NCBI GenBank assembly: GCA_015679605.1
Contig: JAAAVE010000011.1
Location: forward strand, 19,443-55,268
Origin: Podila epigama
Taxonomy: Eukaryota > Mortierellomycota > Mortierellomycetes > Mortierellales > Mortierellaceae
DNA length: 35,826 bases
Direction: 5' to 3'
The notes under the pieces were generated by a model. It was given only the letters and a program-made list of their open reading frames with translations, had not been told where the DNA came from and did no database searches. The position numbers were made by a program, and so were the translations under genes. Below are positions 1 to 10,542 of the stretch, piece by piece. Each line of letters opens with the position of its first letter. The stretch's first letter is position 1.

Positions 1-18
1 AAAAAAAAAAAAAAAAAA
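1..18. repeat. A18 homopolymer at the left edge
   Basis: The window opens with 18 consecutive A residues. Positions 19-68 belong to the third intron of the PAK kinase gene on the minus strand, which continues beyond the edge. A matching T-run closes the window at the other end. Confidence 0.95.
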
Positions 19-68
19 GCAATAGATAATTGAGGCAACAGGTATTTGTTCAAAAGAAAAGAACTTAC

Positions 69-2070
69 TCTGTCATCATATAGACCAAGGCTGGACATTC
101 TTTGGGTCACCTGGAGAGTGTCAGAGCCCTGGGGACGGTCAGGGATGGAAGGACGAAGGAGATCTTCGGGACGGTCTGGTCGTTCTGGACGCTGAGGTCG
201 CTGTGGCTGACCGTTGGAGGGTGGGGTGGGCTGCTGTTTGGGCATGAGGTTGGCCCAGCGGTCGTTGACGGTCTCACTTGGCGCCAAGGGAAGTGAGCCA
301 GGGACGAGAGTGGCGGTACCATATTCTTCCTCATTGCGCTTTGTTTGATCTGTGTAGAACTCGAGAACCTCGAGCACAGCCTGTGGGTTGTTGGCGTAAT
401 CTTCCTTTGTGATAGCAGATCCTGTCAGCAGCTTTGCCCAAGTGTCTGGCATACCCTGTGGACAACGATGTGGTATTCATTTTACATGAGTTGATTTTTG
501 TTTGAGGTGGTACAAGGATCTGTGCTGACTTGTCAATTATAGTGAACTGAACGAAAAGAAAAAAGCATGCTTACAGTGAAATTGCCAGTGTTTGGATCAA
601 AGCCAACATGGACCTTGTGGACAAAGTTGGTGGGGTTAGAGACACCCATGAGGGGCGACCGGGAGTAGATCTCATGCATCCATGAATACAGTTCCTCATC
701 GTTCTTGCATGATAAAAAGTAGCTGCGATCCTTGGTAACAAGTTCAAAGCAATAGGCCTTTAAATCGGTGCGGGTCACGGCGGTAATGTCCTTGAGAAAG
801 ATGAGAACCACAGCCTGGGGTGTCGACTATGTTATCGGCGTTGTTGATGTTTTGATGTTATAGCCATTTTGATTTGCCATGGTGTTTTTTTATATGTATA
901 TTTGCCGTGTCAGAGTCGTCAGAAACAAGACAAGAGACAAAGACAAAGACAAAGACAAAGACAATGACAAAGGGACAAGTCAAGTATTAAAAAATGACAA
1001 GACAAGGACACATTGACAGACACACACAAGAACAAAAAAAAAAGGAGAGAAGAGACAAAAGCGTTAGTTCGGATTGCCTTGCCTGACTTCATTAAATGAA
1101 TCTATTTACATTTTTTCTGCAACAACAAAGAACAGTTGTACAACAACGACAAACAATAATACATGATTGCCATGCGCCCACATGTAATTTGCCCTGCAAG
1201 GATTTAGGTTGAACAAAGGTATCGTATGAAAAGGAAACAACTTCAACAATGTCACAGCTGAACTGATATTCTCGTTTTTCTGAACTGAGCGACGTATAAA
1301 ATGGAAAACAGCTGTCCATGCCCTCGTCAATGGTCCAATGCATGAATGGCAACAACCCATCCGCTTGTGATAGCGACCTGGACAACGAGTCGCAGTCTGG
1401 CATTAAACCTGAAGACAAGTTGCAGGCACAGAGCTGAATAGGCAAGGTAATACAAAAGGGTAGCACAGCCAAGAATTGGGCCTTGCTTTCCCTACCACGC
1501 ACACACTCGCTCTCTCTCGTCTCGTTCTCGTGTCAAGTACACGACCAGCCGCTGGTCCCTGTCGTCTCTTCAGGTTCAAAGTGTTCTGAGAAGATGTCTT
1601 TGACAAAAAGAATTGTTTCTCATGGCATTGTTCCTGACACACACTTTTCTCTTTTTCTTCTTTTGATGAAGTGACATGACATAAAGGTCCAAGACTGTCT
1701 CTGACTTTTTTCGCCTCTTGACAATACCTCTTGATTCTGACTCTGACTCTGGCGCTGACACTGACACTGACACTGACTCTGGTACTGACTCTGGTACTGA
1801 CTTTTTTGCCCCTCTGACTGGAAATAAAGGCAAGAATAATAGAGAGAATGAAAAAAGATGAAGACTTGCCTCGTTGCGATGAAAACTAAGAGTGAGTTCA
1901 CGAAGGGTCATGTATCTCTTTGACCAGATGAATGCCTTGAGACCTTCTTCCTTGACAGAGATGTAGCCATGCTTCAGTACGCCTGAGATGTTGGTGGGCG
2001 CCTGGTCTCGAGCTGGCTGAATGGGCGTAAGTTCTCTGTACTTGGAGAGCGGATTGTCATCGTTGTACAT
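69..2070 (-). CDS. CLA4: Cla4-like p21-activated kinase, N-terminal part (PH + CRIB), partial
   Basis: This is the N-terminal 280 codons of a PAK/STE20-family Ser/Thr kinase; the kinase domain lies beyond the left edge. Family role: a Cdc42/Rac effector acting in polarity, septation and budding at the plasma membrane. Exons on the minus strand are 2070-1870, 826-575 and 455-69. The donor at 68-63 (GTAAGT) opens an intron that leaves the window. A PH domain covers about residues 28-125 (GVLKHGYISVKEEG, KRYMTLRELTLSFHRNE, then STPQAVVLIFLKDI). A CRIB motif follows directly (SNPTNFVHKVHVGFDP, then GNFTGMPDTW across the exon junction). Next comes a Pro-rich linker rich in PQRPERPDRPED-type sequence. 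PH followed by CRIB is the Cla4/Shk2 arrangement, not Ste20. Intron 1 uses a GC donor (GCAAGT) and may contain an extra exon (see 1728-1817). The start is the first ATG of the open frame. Confidence 0.87.
931..972. repeat. GACAAA hexamer tandem repeat in a PAK intron
   Basis: Five to six near-perfect GACAAA units lie in the long intron of the PAK gene, followed by looser GACAAG-like units up to about 1010. On the transcribed minus strand this is TTTGTC. I see no coding potential linked to the flanking exons. Confidence 0.8.
1728..1817 (-). other. candidate in-frame 90-nt cassette exon in the PAK gene (Gln/Ser repeat)
   Basis: Inside what otherwise looks like a 1,043-nt first intron there is a strong acceptor (TTTATTTCCAG, cut before 1817) and a GTATTG donor at 1727-1722. 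The 90 nt between them are open in the frame of the flanking exons, with phase 0 at both ends. They would insert 30 residues, starting SEGQKSQYQS and continuing as Q-S/Q-C dipeptide repeats, between HRNE and STPQAVV of the PH domain. With this exon the first intron is only 52 nt (1869-1818, GC-AG) and the second is 901 nt. Whether the exon is constitutive, alternative or unused cannot be decided from sequence. Confidence 0.45.
1734..1802. repeat. CTGACN-type hexamer tandem repeat
   Basis: About eleven imperfect hexamer units related to CTGACT, CTGACA and CTGGTA run head to tail. The repeat lies within the candidate cassette exon, so on the minus strand each unit encodes two residues (Gln-Ser, Gln-Cys or Gln-Tyr). 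A six-base unit keeps the frame when copies are gained or lost. Confidence 0.85.
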
Positions 2071-3558
2071 GGTTGGTAGTATGTATTATGTGATGAGATG
2101 AGAAAAAGAGATGACAGTTGGCGTTTTTGAGGGAAGGGGGGAAGGGGGAGGAGGAGGATGGCGAGATGAAGATGAAGAAGGAGAAGAAGAAGGAGTGAGA
2201 GATGAAGATGTAGATGAAGAGATGGATGGAAGGAGTGAAAAGGAAACTGGCTGAGGATGAGAACGGTGAAGTTGCAAAAAAAAAAAGAAAGAAAAAACGT
2301 GATGAAGTGAAAAAGGAGAGGAGAGAGCGATGAGAAATGTGAAAAGTAAAAGTGATGTGGGGAGAGATGAGAGATGAGAGGGAAGAAAAGGGATGCGCTA
2401 TCAAAAGTTTAAACTCTTTTTGCTCATTTTTGGGTTAAACCTTTTTTTATTTTAAATATTTTAATTATTTTTGTGTTAAACAGACAAAAAACGCCTTTCT
2501 ATATCTCTTCATCTCTTATCCAATTCCATCCATTCATGTTCTCATCAGTCACGCACATTCTCTCACCTGCAAAAAACAACACGCGCACACATTTGTCAAT
2601 AAAAAAAAAGCACACAAACATCGTGCGACTGACGAATTCTACTGAGGCAAATTGTTGATTACAGTCTTGGTACCGCTACACGCTATGCTGCCTTGTACTT
2701 CTATGCCAACTCAAGGTGTCCTAACTATGAGACATCTACTCGTTCATATTTGCATCAATTATTCACTGTCTACAAGACAATGATGGGGAGACAGGTAGGC
2801 TGTTGAGCATAATGGCTTGAAATGCCTTTTTGTGCCTCGTGCTCTCAGAGTCCAGTACTGTACTTACAGCCCTTTGATTGAACCCAGTGGCGTACTTGCA
2901 GCAATTGGGGTGAACGCCAAGTGCGTTGATGCCAATGCGAAATTCATATTACATGTCCATTAGAATAAAAAGTAGGCAATATATCTCTATTTATAAGGAC
3001 CGTAACAGGGTCACTTTCATGATTGCTTTAATCACTGTCCTTGAGACAATACAATCATATATTCCTTGAAACGACCATGCGCCGATAATATGCATGTCTC
3101 TTCATTACCGACGTAATAACTTGGCTCGCAGGCCTGTCTGTCTATACCGAAGAATTTAGGAAAACGGAAAGCAAGATGGCTTTCTCAATATAAGGAACTA
3201 CATACTAGCCATGCAACCTTTCCTTGAGACGCGTGTTTGAACTTCTGTCCGCTTTGAACCAACACCAATGAACTCCAAACAAGATGGTCCAAAAAAATAC
3301 AACTTGACTGAAAACGTGAAAAAACAACAACCTACAGCTGCAAAGGGGTCCATACTAAAAGTGTTGCACACAAAACGCGACCAAAAAAAAAAAAAAAAAA
3401 ACAAAGTTAAAAAAAAAAATTAAAAAACATTAAAAAAAAAAAAAAAAGACACTTGGATCACATCAAGCATCTTGACCCTCATCTCTTGTCTCTATTCGAT
3501 CCAGCATCCGCTCTTCATTGATCAGTCGCGTGAAAATCCTTCCTTCTTTACCACAGCC
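2071..3558. promoter_or_regulatory. divergent intergenic region between the PAK and WD40 genes
   Basis: These 1.49 kb separate two head-to-head genes and should hold both promoters. About 2095-2400 is strongly purine-biased on the plus strand (GA-rich, so CT-rich on the PAK sense strand just upstream of its ATG). 2401-2475 is AT-rich. 2640-3200 is unbiased sequence without an ORF or RNA gene that I can recognise. About 3380-3450 holds several A-runs, and a pyrimidine-rich stretch precedes the WD40 start. Short open frames here look like by-products of biased composition. Confidence 0.6.
2095..2400. repeat. GA/CT-rich low-complexity tract
   Basis: There is an almost continuous purine run on the plus strand with many GAGATGA, GAAGA and GGAGG units. 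It sits within 330 bp upstream of the PAK start codon, where CT-rich leaders are common in fungal 5' regions. Its open frames translate to Ser/Pro/Phe low-complexity protein and I do not call them genes. Confidence 0.75.
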
Positions 3559-6500
3559 ATGACTCTGGTAAGACATGTGCTGTTTTTCTTTTTTCTTTCA
3601 TACACCACCCTATTTTTTTTTCCCCATAGCCCACACCCATCATCACCATGATCTCTTTCATACAAAAATCAAAATCAAAAAAAGATTTTCAACAATGTCA
3701 TCATCCACTCTATCCTGGTCAAAACATCTCCTTCAACGTCTCTGGTACCCATGGAAGGTACTAGAGCCTTGATTACCCTGTATTGCCACTCTCGCCATCC
3801 ACTTTTCATTTCACTTCATACACTATTTTTGAGGAATCTGGATTTAGTGTCATTGCGTCCCCCCCCCCTCTGCCAAAGGAGTCACTCTCCACCTCTATGG
3901 AAAACCAAAGAAAAAAAAATATAGCTTTGAAACGCGTCAAAAAATAAAAATAAAACTCTGACTGTATTCGTTTGGGGTCACTTCCACTTCCACTTCCACT
4001 CTAGCCAACTGAATCCCCAGCGTCGAGTGAAACTAGTGTTGACGCCGCTGTAACCGTCACTACCGCCAGCACAGTCGCCGAGGATACTATTGACGTTGTC
4101 AGTGTTGACGATGGCTTCTCGGATGTTGAACACACCGAAAACGGCCGACCCGTCCGTAAGCGCAAGGCAACTGTCCCCTTTGATGAGGACACCGAGATGG
4201 ACACGGACGACCTCTTGGACGTCGAAGTTGTCAAACCCAAGAAGAAACCTGGCCCAAAACCAGCTTCGAATGTCAAGGCACCAAGGAAAACAACAAAGAA
4301 GAAGGGCTCAGCTTTCAGTGACGACGAGGACAATGGCAAGTAGACGTGATATGGATAGGGAATGAATGCAACGAAAATATGTGTCTGTGTTGCGCCCTAT
4401 GCTGACCATGACTGACTGCACCCACAAAAAAAAAATAGGAAACAAACCCGGTGTCGCATCAGAGACCATCTTTTCAAAATACAAGCGCACACCCAGGACA
4501 AAAGTGCCCTACGTAAAGGTATTATTCGGAAGTAGGCAGGCAGAGACCTTCCTAGACTGCGAACTTTCTTTTCTTTTTTGAAACTTGACCTTCTTTCCTC
4601 CGTTGACTCTATGGGTTGGACATTTTAGTAGTCATCATCATTTTGCGCTGACAAGACGTTTATTCTTTCATTCTCTTGCCAAGCCCGAAAATCCCCTTGA
4701 CTTTGATCCATCCTATGTTTACAGTCTCGCTCGGCAATACCCAGACAGCTATTGGAAGAGCCATGCTGAGAGCAAGACCGGCATGATTAACAAGATTAAT
4801 GAGGACCATCCAATCCAGCTCGTCACCGACGCGCACATCCATGACGCAGCTCCCATCACAGGTATGGTCCTCTCGCCCGACGGCACTATGCTCGCCACAT
4901 TCTGTAACCTGGGCTCGGCCAAAGTTTGGAGCCTCGAAGATTATTCGCTCCTCAAGACTCTTCGTGATGCCAATGTAAGATGGACAAGAGAGTGGTTATT
5001 ATTTATTTTCTTTTTTCTTCTTTTTTTTGTTCTTCTTTGTCTCTCCTGCCTGCCTGCCATGGGAATTCATCAATACCACGCGTATATGATATTTAACCGC
5101 TCGTGTTCTTCCTTCATGCATTGCCTCTTGCCTCTTGCTTTTCTCCGTCGCGCCATGTTTTTAAAACACGGTTAGGAGGAGCATATTGACGAATTTTATG
5201 TAGGAACATTCACTCCAGACCAGACCATGCTACTGGTCGGAGGAAAGCGCAAGGACCGCAACAACTGGTCCGAGGCTGACGAAGACAACAACATCCTGCC
5301 ATGTCCTCTCAAGATCTTTGATATACTCTCGGGCAAGGTCGTGAGTCAACTTCAGGGCCACACCGAGGAGCTTTTATGTGTCAAAATGGTCCAGTTCAAA
5401 GGCGAAAATTATTATCTGAGCGGCAGTCAAGATGGTTATCTGAACAAATGGCATATGGAGTCGGATTGGAGGCAAGTCAAGTCATCAGCTTTTTTTTTCT
5501 CGTTATTCGTTATTCGTTATTCGTTTTGCGACTTTGAACACCCACTTGGACTAACCAACGAGTTACAATGCATACATGCATGCGCCTACTTCTTTCTGAT
5601 GGAAAACGGAAAATAGTACACTAAAAAAAATGGATCAGATGGTTGATGGCGTAACCTGCATGGCATTCACAGTCTCTTTTGTCCCGAATACTGGCAACAA
5701 GTACTTTTTGGCTGCCGCGGACGAGAACCTTCGACTCTATGATTTCGAACATGCCACTGTAAGTGAGCGGTATGGCCGCCCGAGGTATAACGAGCATTTT
5801 GATATACAATGATGCAGTGACAGATAATTAACATCTGTTATGGTTGAACGTCTATATCGTTACGTGGCTGTTTTTCCCATCTATCTCTCTTTCTCTTTCT
5901 CTCTTGGTAGCTTCTTCAAACGTTCGAAAACATGTACTCTTCCTACTGCGATTGCGGAAAATTCATCCATGCTGTAGACTATCCCTATCCAATGCCCATC
6001 CCAGAATTGAACGAGACACCCGTACCAGAAGTGACGGCTGAGTCCAATGTCAAGAAGGGAAAGATGAAGGCAGAAGAGGTTGCCCCTGTATCAAAACCAC
6101 AGCAGTTTGCTTATTTTATTTCTCGAGGTGTCGAGCTTTTGGATTCAGAAGAACGCATGATTGGTAAGTCGGGCAGTTCTTTTTTCTACTTGCCCTATAG
6201 AATTCGATACCTTTTCCATTTCCTTTCCTTGGTTGGAACTGACAATGTATCTGCACCACGTTTTTTTTTATAGCCAAGGACTATAACTCGTGTACGCTTC
6301 ACAAACTTGTTTATCCTGATACCAAAGGTGGGAAGTGGTATCTGACAGAAGTGAAGCGATTTCAAGATGAAGAGTAAGTTTGTATATTTTTTTTTCTCTT
6401 TGTCCTTTTAATTGCTCCCTCTCGTTCGCGAACGCTCAATTACAGGCATACCATGTCAACTTACACACATTTGTGTACGTATATATAGGTACTTTTCAAA

Positions 6501-7158
6501 TGCTTGGCTTATCAAGATTGCATCAAATGGGCGTTATATGTTGGCGCCAACTTGTACAGGAGAGGTCTTTATCTACAACCTCAAAACCGGTCAGGTCACT
6601 GGTATTCTGAAGGATCATGAAGGTACGATAATAATATCCCACATGCTCGCACTATTGTTTGATTTTCACCTATTTTTTTGCTAATTCGTTTTACACTGTT
6701 TTTTGCATGCAGATGTGGAAGTAAGGGACATCATTTTCCATCCTACCAGACCATTAATTTTTACCAGTGCTGACGGTATGTTTTGGAGCAATGTTGCTTA
6801 TATATATGTATATATATTTGCTGATGTTGATGTGGAGACTTTTCAGTCTTTCGTATCAACTTGAATGCTCCGTGCTGACATGATACATCACTCTCTTTTC
6901 CTTTTTTTGCCTTTTCATTTTACATCATGTAACTTTATTGTAAAAACGATAGATGGCCAGGTCAAGGTGTACACCTATAAGAACGAAGAAGACCTGGCAA
7001 AAGCGGCAAAGGATGCTGCAGAAACCGCAGAAAAGGAAAGTGAGGCAGAAAAGCTGGTCATGGTTTCAGTTGAACTTCAGGGAGTTTCTGTCAAGGACCA
7101 GGACGCTGAGACTGCCAAGGACCAGGACATTGAGATTGACGAAGATCTCACCGAGTAA
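3559..7158 (+). CDS. WD40-repeat protein with basic/acidic N-terminal region (unassigned)
   Basis: The spliced model gives 634 aa from 11 exons: 3559-3567, 4005-4335, 4439-4518, 4684-4974, 5176-5471, 5617-5758, 5911-6163, 6274-6373, 6489-6622, 6713-6775 and 6953-7158. Residues about 4-140 are disordered with charged patches (RPVRKRKATVPFDEDTEMD, KPKKKPGPKPASN, the latter AT-hook-like), which suggests a nuclear protein. A WD40 beta-propeller follows: ITGMVLSPDGTMLATFCNLG, GHTEELLCVKMVQF then YYLSGSQDGYLNKWHM, KYFLAAADENLRLYDFEHA, and VEVRDIIFHPTRPLIFTSAD then DGQVKVYTY. The C-terminus is a charged helix-like tail. Two introns use GCAAGT donors (4336 and 5472). The 9-nt first coding exon (Met-Thr-Leu) is the least certain part; an ATG at 3694 with a GTACTAG donor is an alternative start in the same phase. 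I cannot assign a family beyond WD40. Confidence 0.8.
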
Positions 7159-7710
7159 CAAAGACTGCTGAGCGCTTTATTCTAATAAACAACCGATGCG
7201 CCCCCATTTCACTCCTTTGGATTACCTGCACTGTTGATGATGTTTGGTCAATATATAACCTGTGCCAGTCCTTTTGCGTGCTCGGGGATTTATCACATTT
7301 CTCAAAAAATTGCAAAAAGGGACGACATGTGGTCACTGTCACTCAATGGTTCAATGGGAATCATGCCCTTTGATACATATTTTCTATTAGTATTATTTGT
7401 GGAGGTCCCGCTGATGCACCATCGGGGTCAAATACGCCGTGAAGGTTTTTTTATGGACCATTGATATCAATTCCAGCATGGATGGATGAATGGATAGGAA
7501 CATGGCGCGCTCTTGATTCAACAGGCTATAAGAGGCATCCTTCAGTTTGTAACAATGTCGCACCTCCACAGCCATCCTTGTAAAATCGTACCACATTCAG
7601 CTTTTCTCTTTTTCAAACATATATTCCCATATCACCAAAAAACTTCAGGAGCAAAACACAAAAAGTCACAAGAAGCCAACACTATAATAGCAAAAACACA
7701 GCCAAAACCT
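7159..7710. other. intergenic region between the WD40 and BTB genes
   Basis: These 552 bp lie between two tandem plus-strand genes. Beyond the AATAAA near the left end I see no gene, RNA or repeat. The right part is A-rich immediately before the BTB start and should contain its promoter and leader. Confidence 0.6.
7184..7189 (+). terminator. AATAAA poly(A) signal of the WD40 gene
   Basis: A canonical AATAAA lies 25 nt after the stop codon of the WD40 gene. Confidence 0.65.
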
Positions 7711-10461
7711 ATGGCCATCAATAAGTGGTCGTTTTGCAAGTCCAAAAATTGTAAGATGCCCCCCCCCATTCATCCTCCCAGATATACCTCGGCAACATTT
7801 TTTTTGTTCACAAATTGACAACGGAAACCTTGATTATCTCCTTCCCTTCTCATCTTAGCAAACAATGGCAATAGTCAAGACATGACTGAGCCGGAACAGC
7901 AAACACAAGAAAAGCCATTACCGGCCCCGCTTCTTGCTGGTACAGCACCACCCGCACATGTCTTGCAAGGTCACAAGCCCGCAAGTATTTCTCCGAAAAG
8001 AGTCTCTGCGTCCGTCACTGATGCCTTATCTGCACAAGATTCGCCTTGCCAAGTCCGCCTCGGATATGTCTCTGCGCGACGAGCAGTCTTGAACAGTGTA
8101 ACAGACGAGTCTTTGACGGTTCACAAATCGCAAAAGGCAGAAGCTCTACCTCAGCAAGTTTTGCAGTCGACGCAGGCACCTTTGTCTGGGAGTAAGTCCC
8201 AACTGTTGGAGCCTCAGCCAAAGTCCCTCCAGCAGATACAACAGATCGACACTAGCTCTCGTTCTAGTTCTGCTAGTGGTTCGCTACTACAAGTCGAACA
8301 CACCTCCTCGAAACACTCTTCTACAGAAGGGTCTCCCATCATAGTGAGCCACCCTCGGCCGTCCAAAACACTGCCGAGAGATGTTGGCAAGACAATTGGG
8401 TCTATCGAATCCATGACGCCAGTTGCAACTAGTGAGGAAGACCCATCGCCGACGCACTCGCGCGTATCAACCGGTACTTTTGTCTCTTTACCATCTGACG
8501 AAGATGCCACAGCAATGAATGGTACGATGGCCTTGTCTGAAGCGAGCGAACCTTCTGTGCCGTCGATAGCTGGAGAGGAGCCCAAAGCCATCGCAGACGA
8601 GCCTACAGTCATCACAGAGAAGCCTACGGTCATCGCAGAGACAACGTTGGCTTTGCCCAATGGCCCTAAAGTCGAGGCTGACCGTCACCCACGGTTGCCT
8701 CCACCGTTAGTGCCCACTCGAACGCCATCACCGCCACTGTTGTCCAAGAGTGCACAAACAGAGATCAGCCATAGCGTTTCAACACCCCCACCATTCCCTT
8801 CCAAGAGCACACATGTAGAGCCCAATGACGGTTCTCCGACAGAACCACCACGAGTGCCATTGCAACAACTACCGCCGCGGCCACCATCACAAGCACCCAT
8901 TCCATCAGGCATGATCGATGCACGCACAATCCTTCAGCGACTCTTCAACAATCCACTCTACTCAGATGTGACTCTCACGGTCGATGAGACAACATTTCAT
9001 GTCCATCGTGGGATTCTAGCGGAACAATGCGGATACTTTCGAGAACTCTTGGAAAGAACCCGTTCCAGGGACCCTACCAACGAGGTCAAGACAATTGATT
9101 GCTCCTACAAGCCTGTAGGCGGTTATATAAGACCGAGCACAGGCACCAGTCTTCAACAAGGGAAGATGCCGGCAGAGCGACGCGTTTCGATCTTTGAGGC
9201 TGACGTGCCTTCAAAGACTGAATACGAGTTACAGTCTGACCACCAAGAATCTGTCCATATGCGTACTACGCATACGATGGGCGGAGAAACGGTACCTTCT
9301 ACAATCGATTGTACGATGACTGCAACTGGCGCTACGTGCCAGCCTCCCTTGGATGTTTGCAGTGGTAGCACGGGTGGTACCAACAATAAGAATGTAGCCA
9401 ACATCAAGAGCAGTCATGACCACGAGAGTCAATGCGTCAGCAATGCCATGATGCTTGCTTCCGGATATAACGCTCGTCACTTTGGCTACTTTCTCCAAAT
9501 CCTCTACGGTATCCAACAACCTTCTACTGTCTTTGAGCAGACAGAGACTCTCCTTCCTGTCTTTCGGATTGCTCATGTGTACGGTCTTGTCTGGTTGGCG
9601 GAATTGCTTGCAGAGCAGATCTTTCAACGATTGGAACTCTCCACCAAGACTTGGTCAACAGTTCTTCAATTTGCTGAACGATACCAACTCGCTACCATCA
9701 GACGGGCCACCATTGAATTTGCCTCGAGTCATCGTAACCTCTGGACCTTGGCAGTTGAGACCCTATCCTTGCAAGACTTTAAAGTGTTTTTGAGAGCGAT
9801 TCCACAAAACGACACTGATGATGATGAAGACGACGACAACAACGACGACGACGACGATGACGAAGCTGAAGCCAACTTTGATGGCAAAGGTAGAAGCAAA
9901 GGTCACCGCCGCCTCCGCCGCCGACAACGTCTTCGAAGCCTCAAAGATGAACTTTTGATGATGTTTTTGCTGGTTCATCACCAGGGTGCAGACTCTTCTA
10001 TTTACGAGACAGAGAAGCATCGTCAACAACAATTGCAGCAGACGGCATTATTGCGTCGCCTGTCGAAAGGTCATTCACGTCGACAAAAGACCCTGAGTGA
10101 ATCCTCGTCCATCAAGAAGATCCGTCATCAACTGCAGTTCAATGACACGACCAAGATTGATACTGCAACAACAACAGCAGCATCATCATCATCATCATCA
10201 TCATCACAGGGCAAGCCGTCAATGGGCGGCCAATGGTCTGGTCATCACATCGTATCGGCCTCGAACGACGATGAGAGCTCTTGTCGACCACTGGTTGTCT
10301 CTGTAACCTCTGAAAATGATGAACACGGCGATGATGATAGCACAAACAATCGCATAATTTCGGGTAATGGCAAAAAGGCAGAGGAGGCTCGGTCATGGAT
10401 GAGATGTTTCAAGATGGAATGCGGGTGGGAAGGCCAGTTTTCTGCATTGGATTTTGATTAA
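7711..10461 (+). CDS. large BTB/POZ-domain protein with an interrupted BTB fold
   Basis: The model is 880 aa from two exons, 7711-7750 and 7859-10461. I chose the start at 7711 (MAINKWSFCKSKN) because it has a GTAAGA donor and joins in frame, through a CATCTTAG acceptor, to codons that run straight into the 859-aa frame; starting at 7882 also works. Residues 20-365 are disordered, Ser/Pro-rich, with repeats such as EPTVITEKPTVIAE and proline stretches. The BTB fold begins at about residue 370 (LFNNPLYSDVTLTV, FHVHRGILAEQCGYFRELLE). About 110 residues (430-540) without BTB character follow, then it resumes (ARHFGYFLQILYG, then FRIAHVYGLVWLAELLAEQI) with BACK-like helices. Near 665-685 is an Asp/Glu run, then a basic patch (GHRRLRRRQRLRS) and a Ser run from a CAT/TCA repeat. 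BTB proteins often serve as Cul3 adaptors or scaffolds; no partner domain (Kelch, MATH, zinc finger) is visible. Confidence 0.82.
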
Positions 10462-10466
10462 ATAAA
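10461..10466 (+). terminator. AATAAA overlapping the BTB stop codon
   Basis: AATAAA starts on the last base of the TAA stop (10459-10461). If used, cleavage would fall within the 81-bp gap to the convergent ALG13 stop, so the two 3' UTRs would be very short or overlapping. Confidence 0.5.
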
Positions 10467-10514
10467 TGAGAATAAGTGAAAAGTTTTAGCAGCTTTTTCA
10501 AGAGGAACACAAGT

Positions 10515-10520
10515 TTTATT
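10515..10520 (-). terminator. AATAAA poly(A) signal of ALG13 (minus strand)
   Basis: TTTATT on the plus strand reads AATAAA on the ALG13 sense strand, 22 nt downstream of its stop codon. Confidence 0.6.
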
Positions 10521-10542
10521 TTTTTTCACCCTTCTTATACCC

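Noticed and set aside
1092-1502. 136-codon open frame on the minus strand inside the PAK intron
   Set aside because: It has no ATG-led family resemblance and no splice signals linking it to neighbours; the composition is Cys/Val-rich by-product.
2057-2404. Ser/Phe/Pro-rich open frames on the minus strand upstream of the PAK gene
   Set aside because: They arise from the GA/CT-rich low-complexity tract and have no ordered segment.
9763-10032. Minus-strand frame with a poly-Val stretch opposite the BTB gene
   Set aside because: It is the shadow of the Asp/Glu-coding GAC/GAT repeat in the BTB protein.
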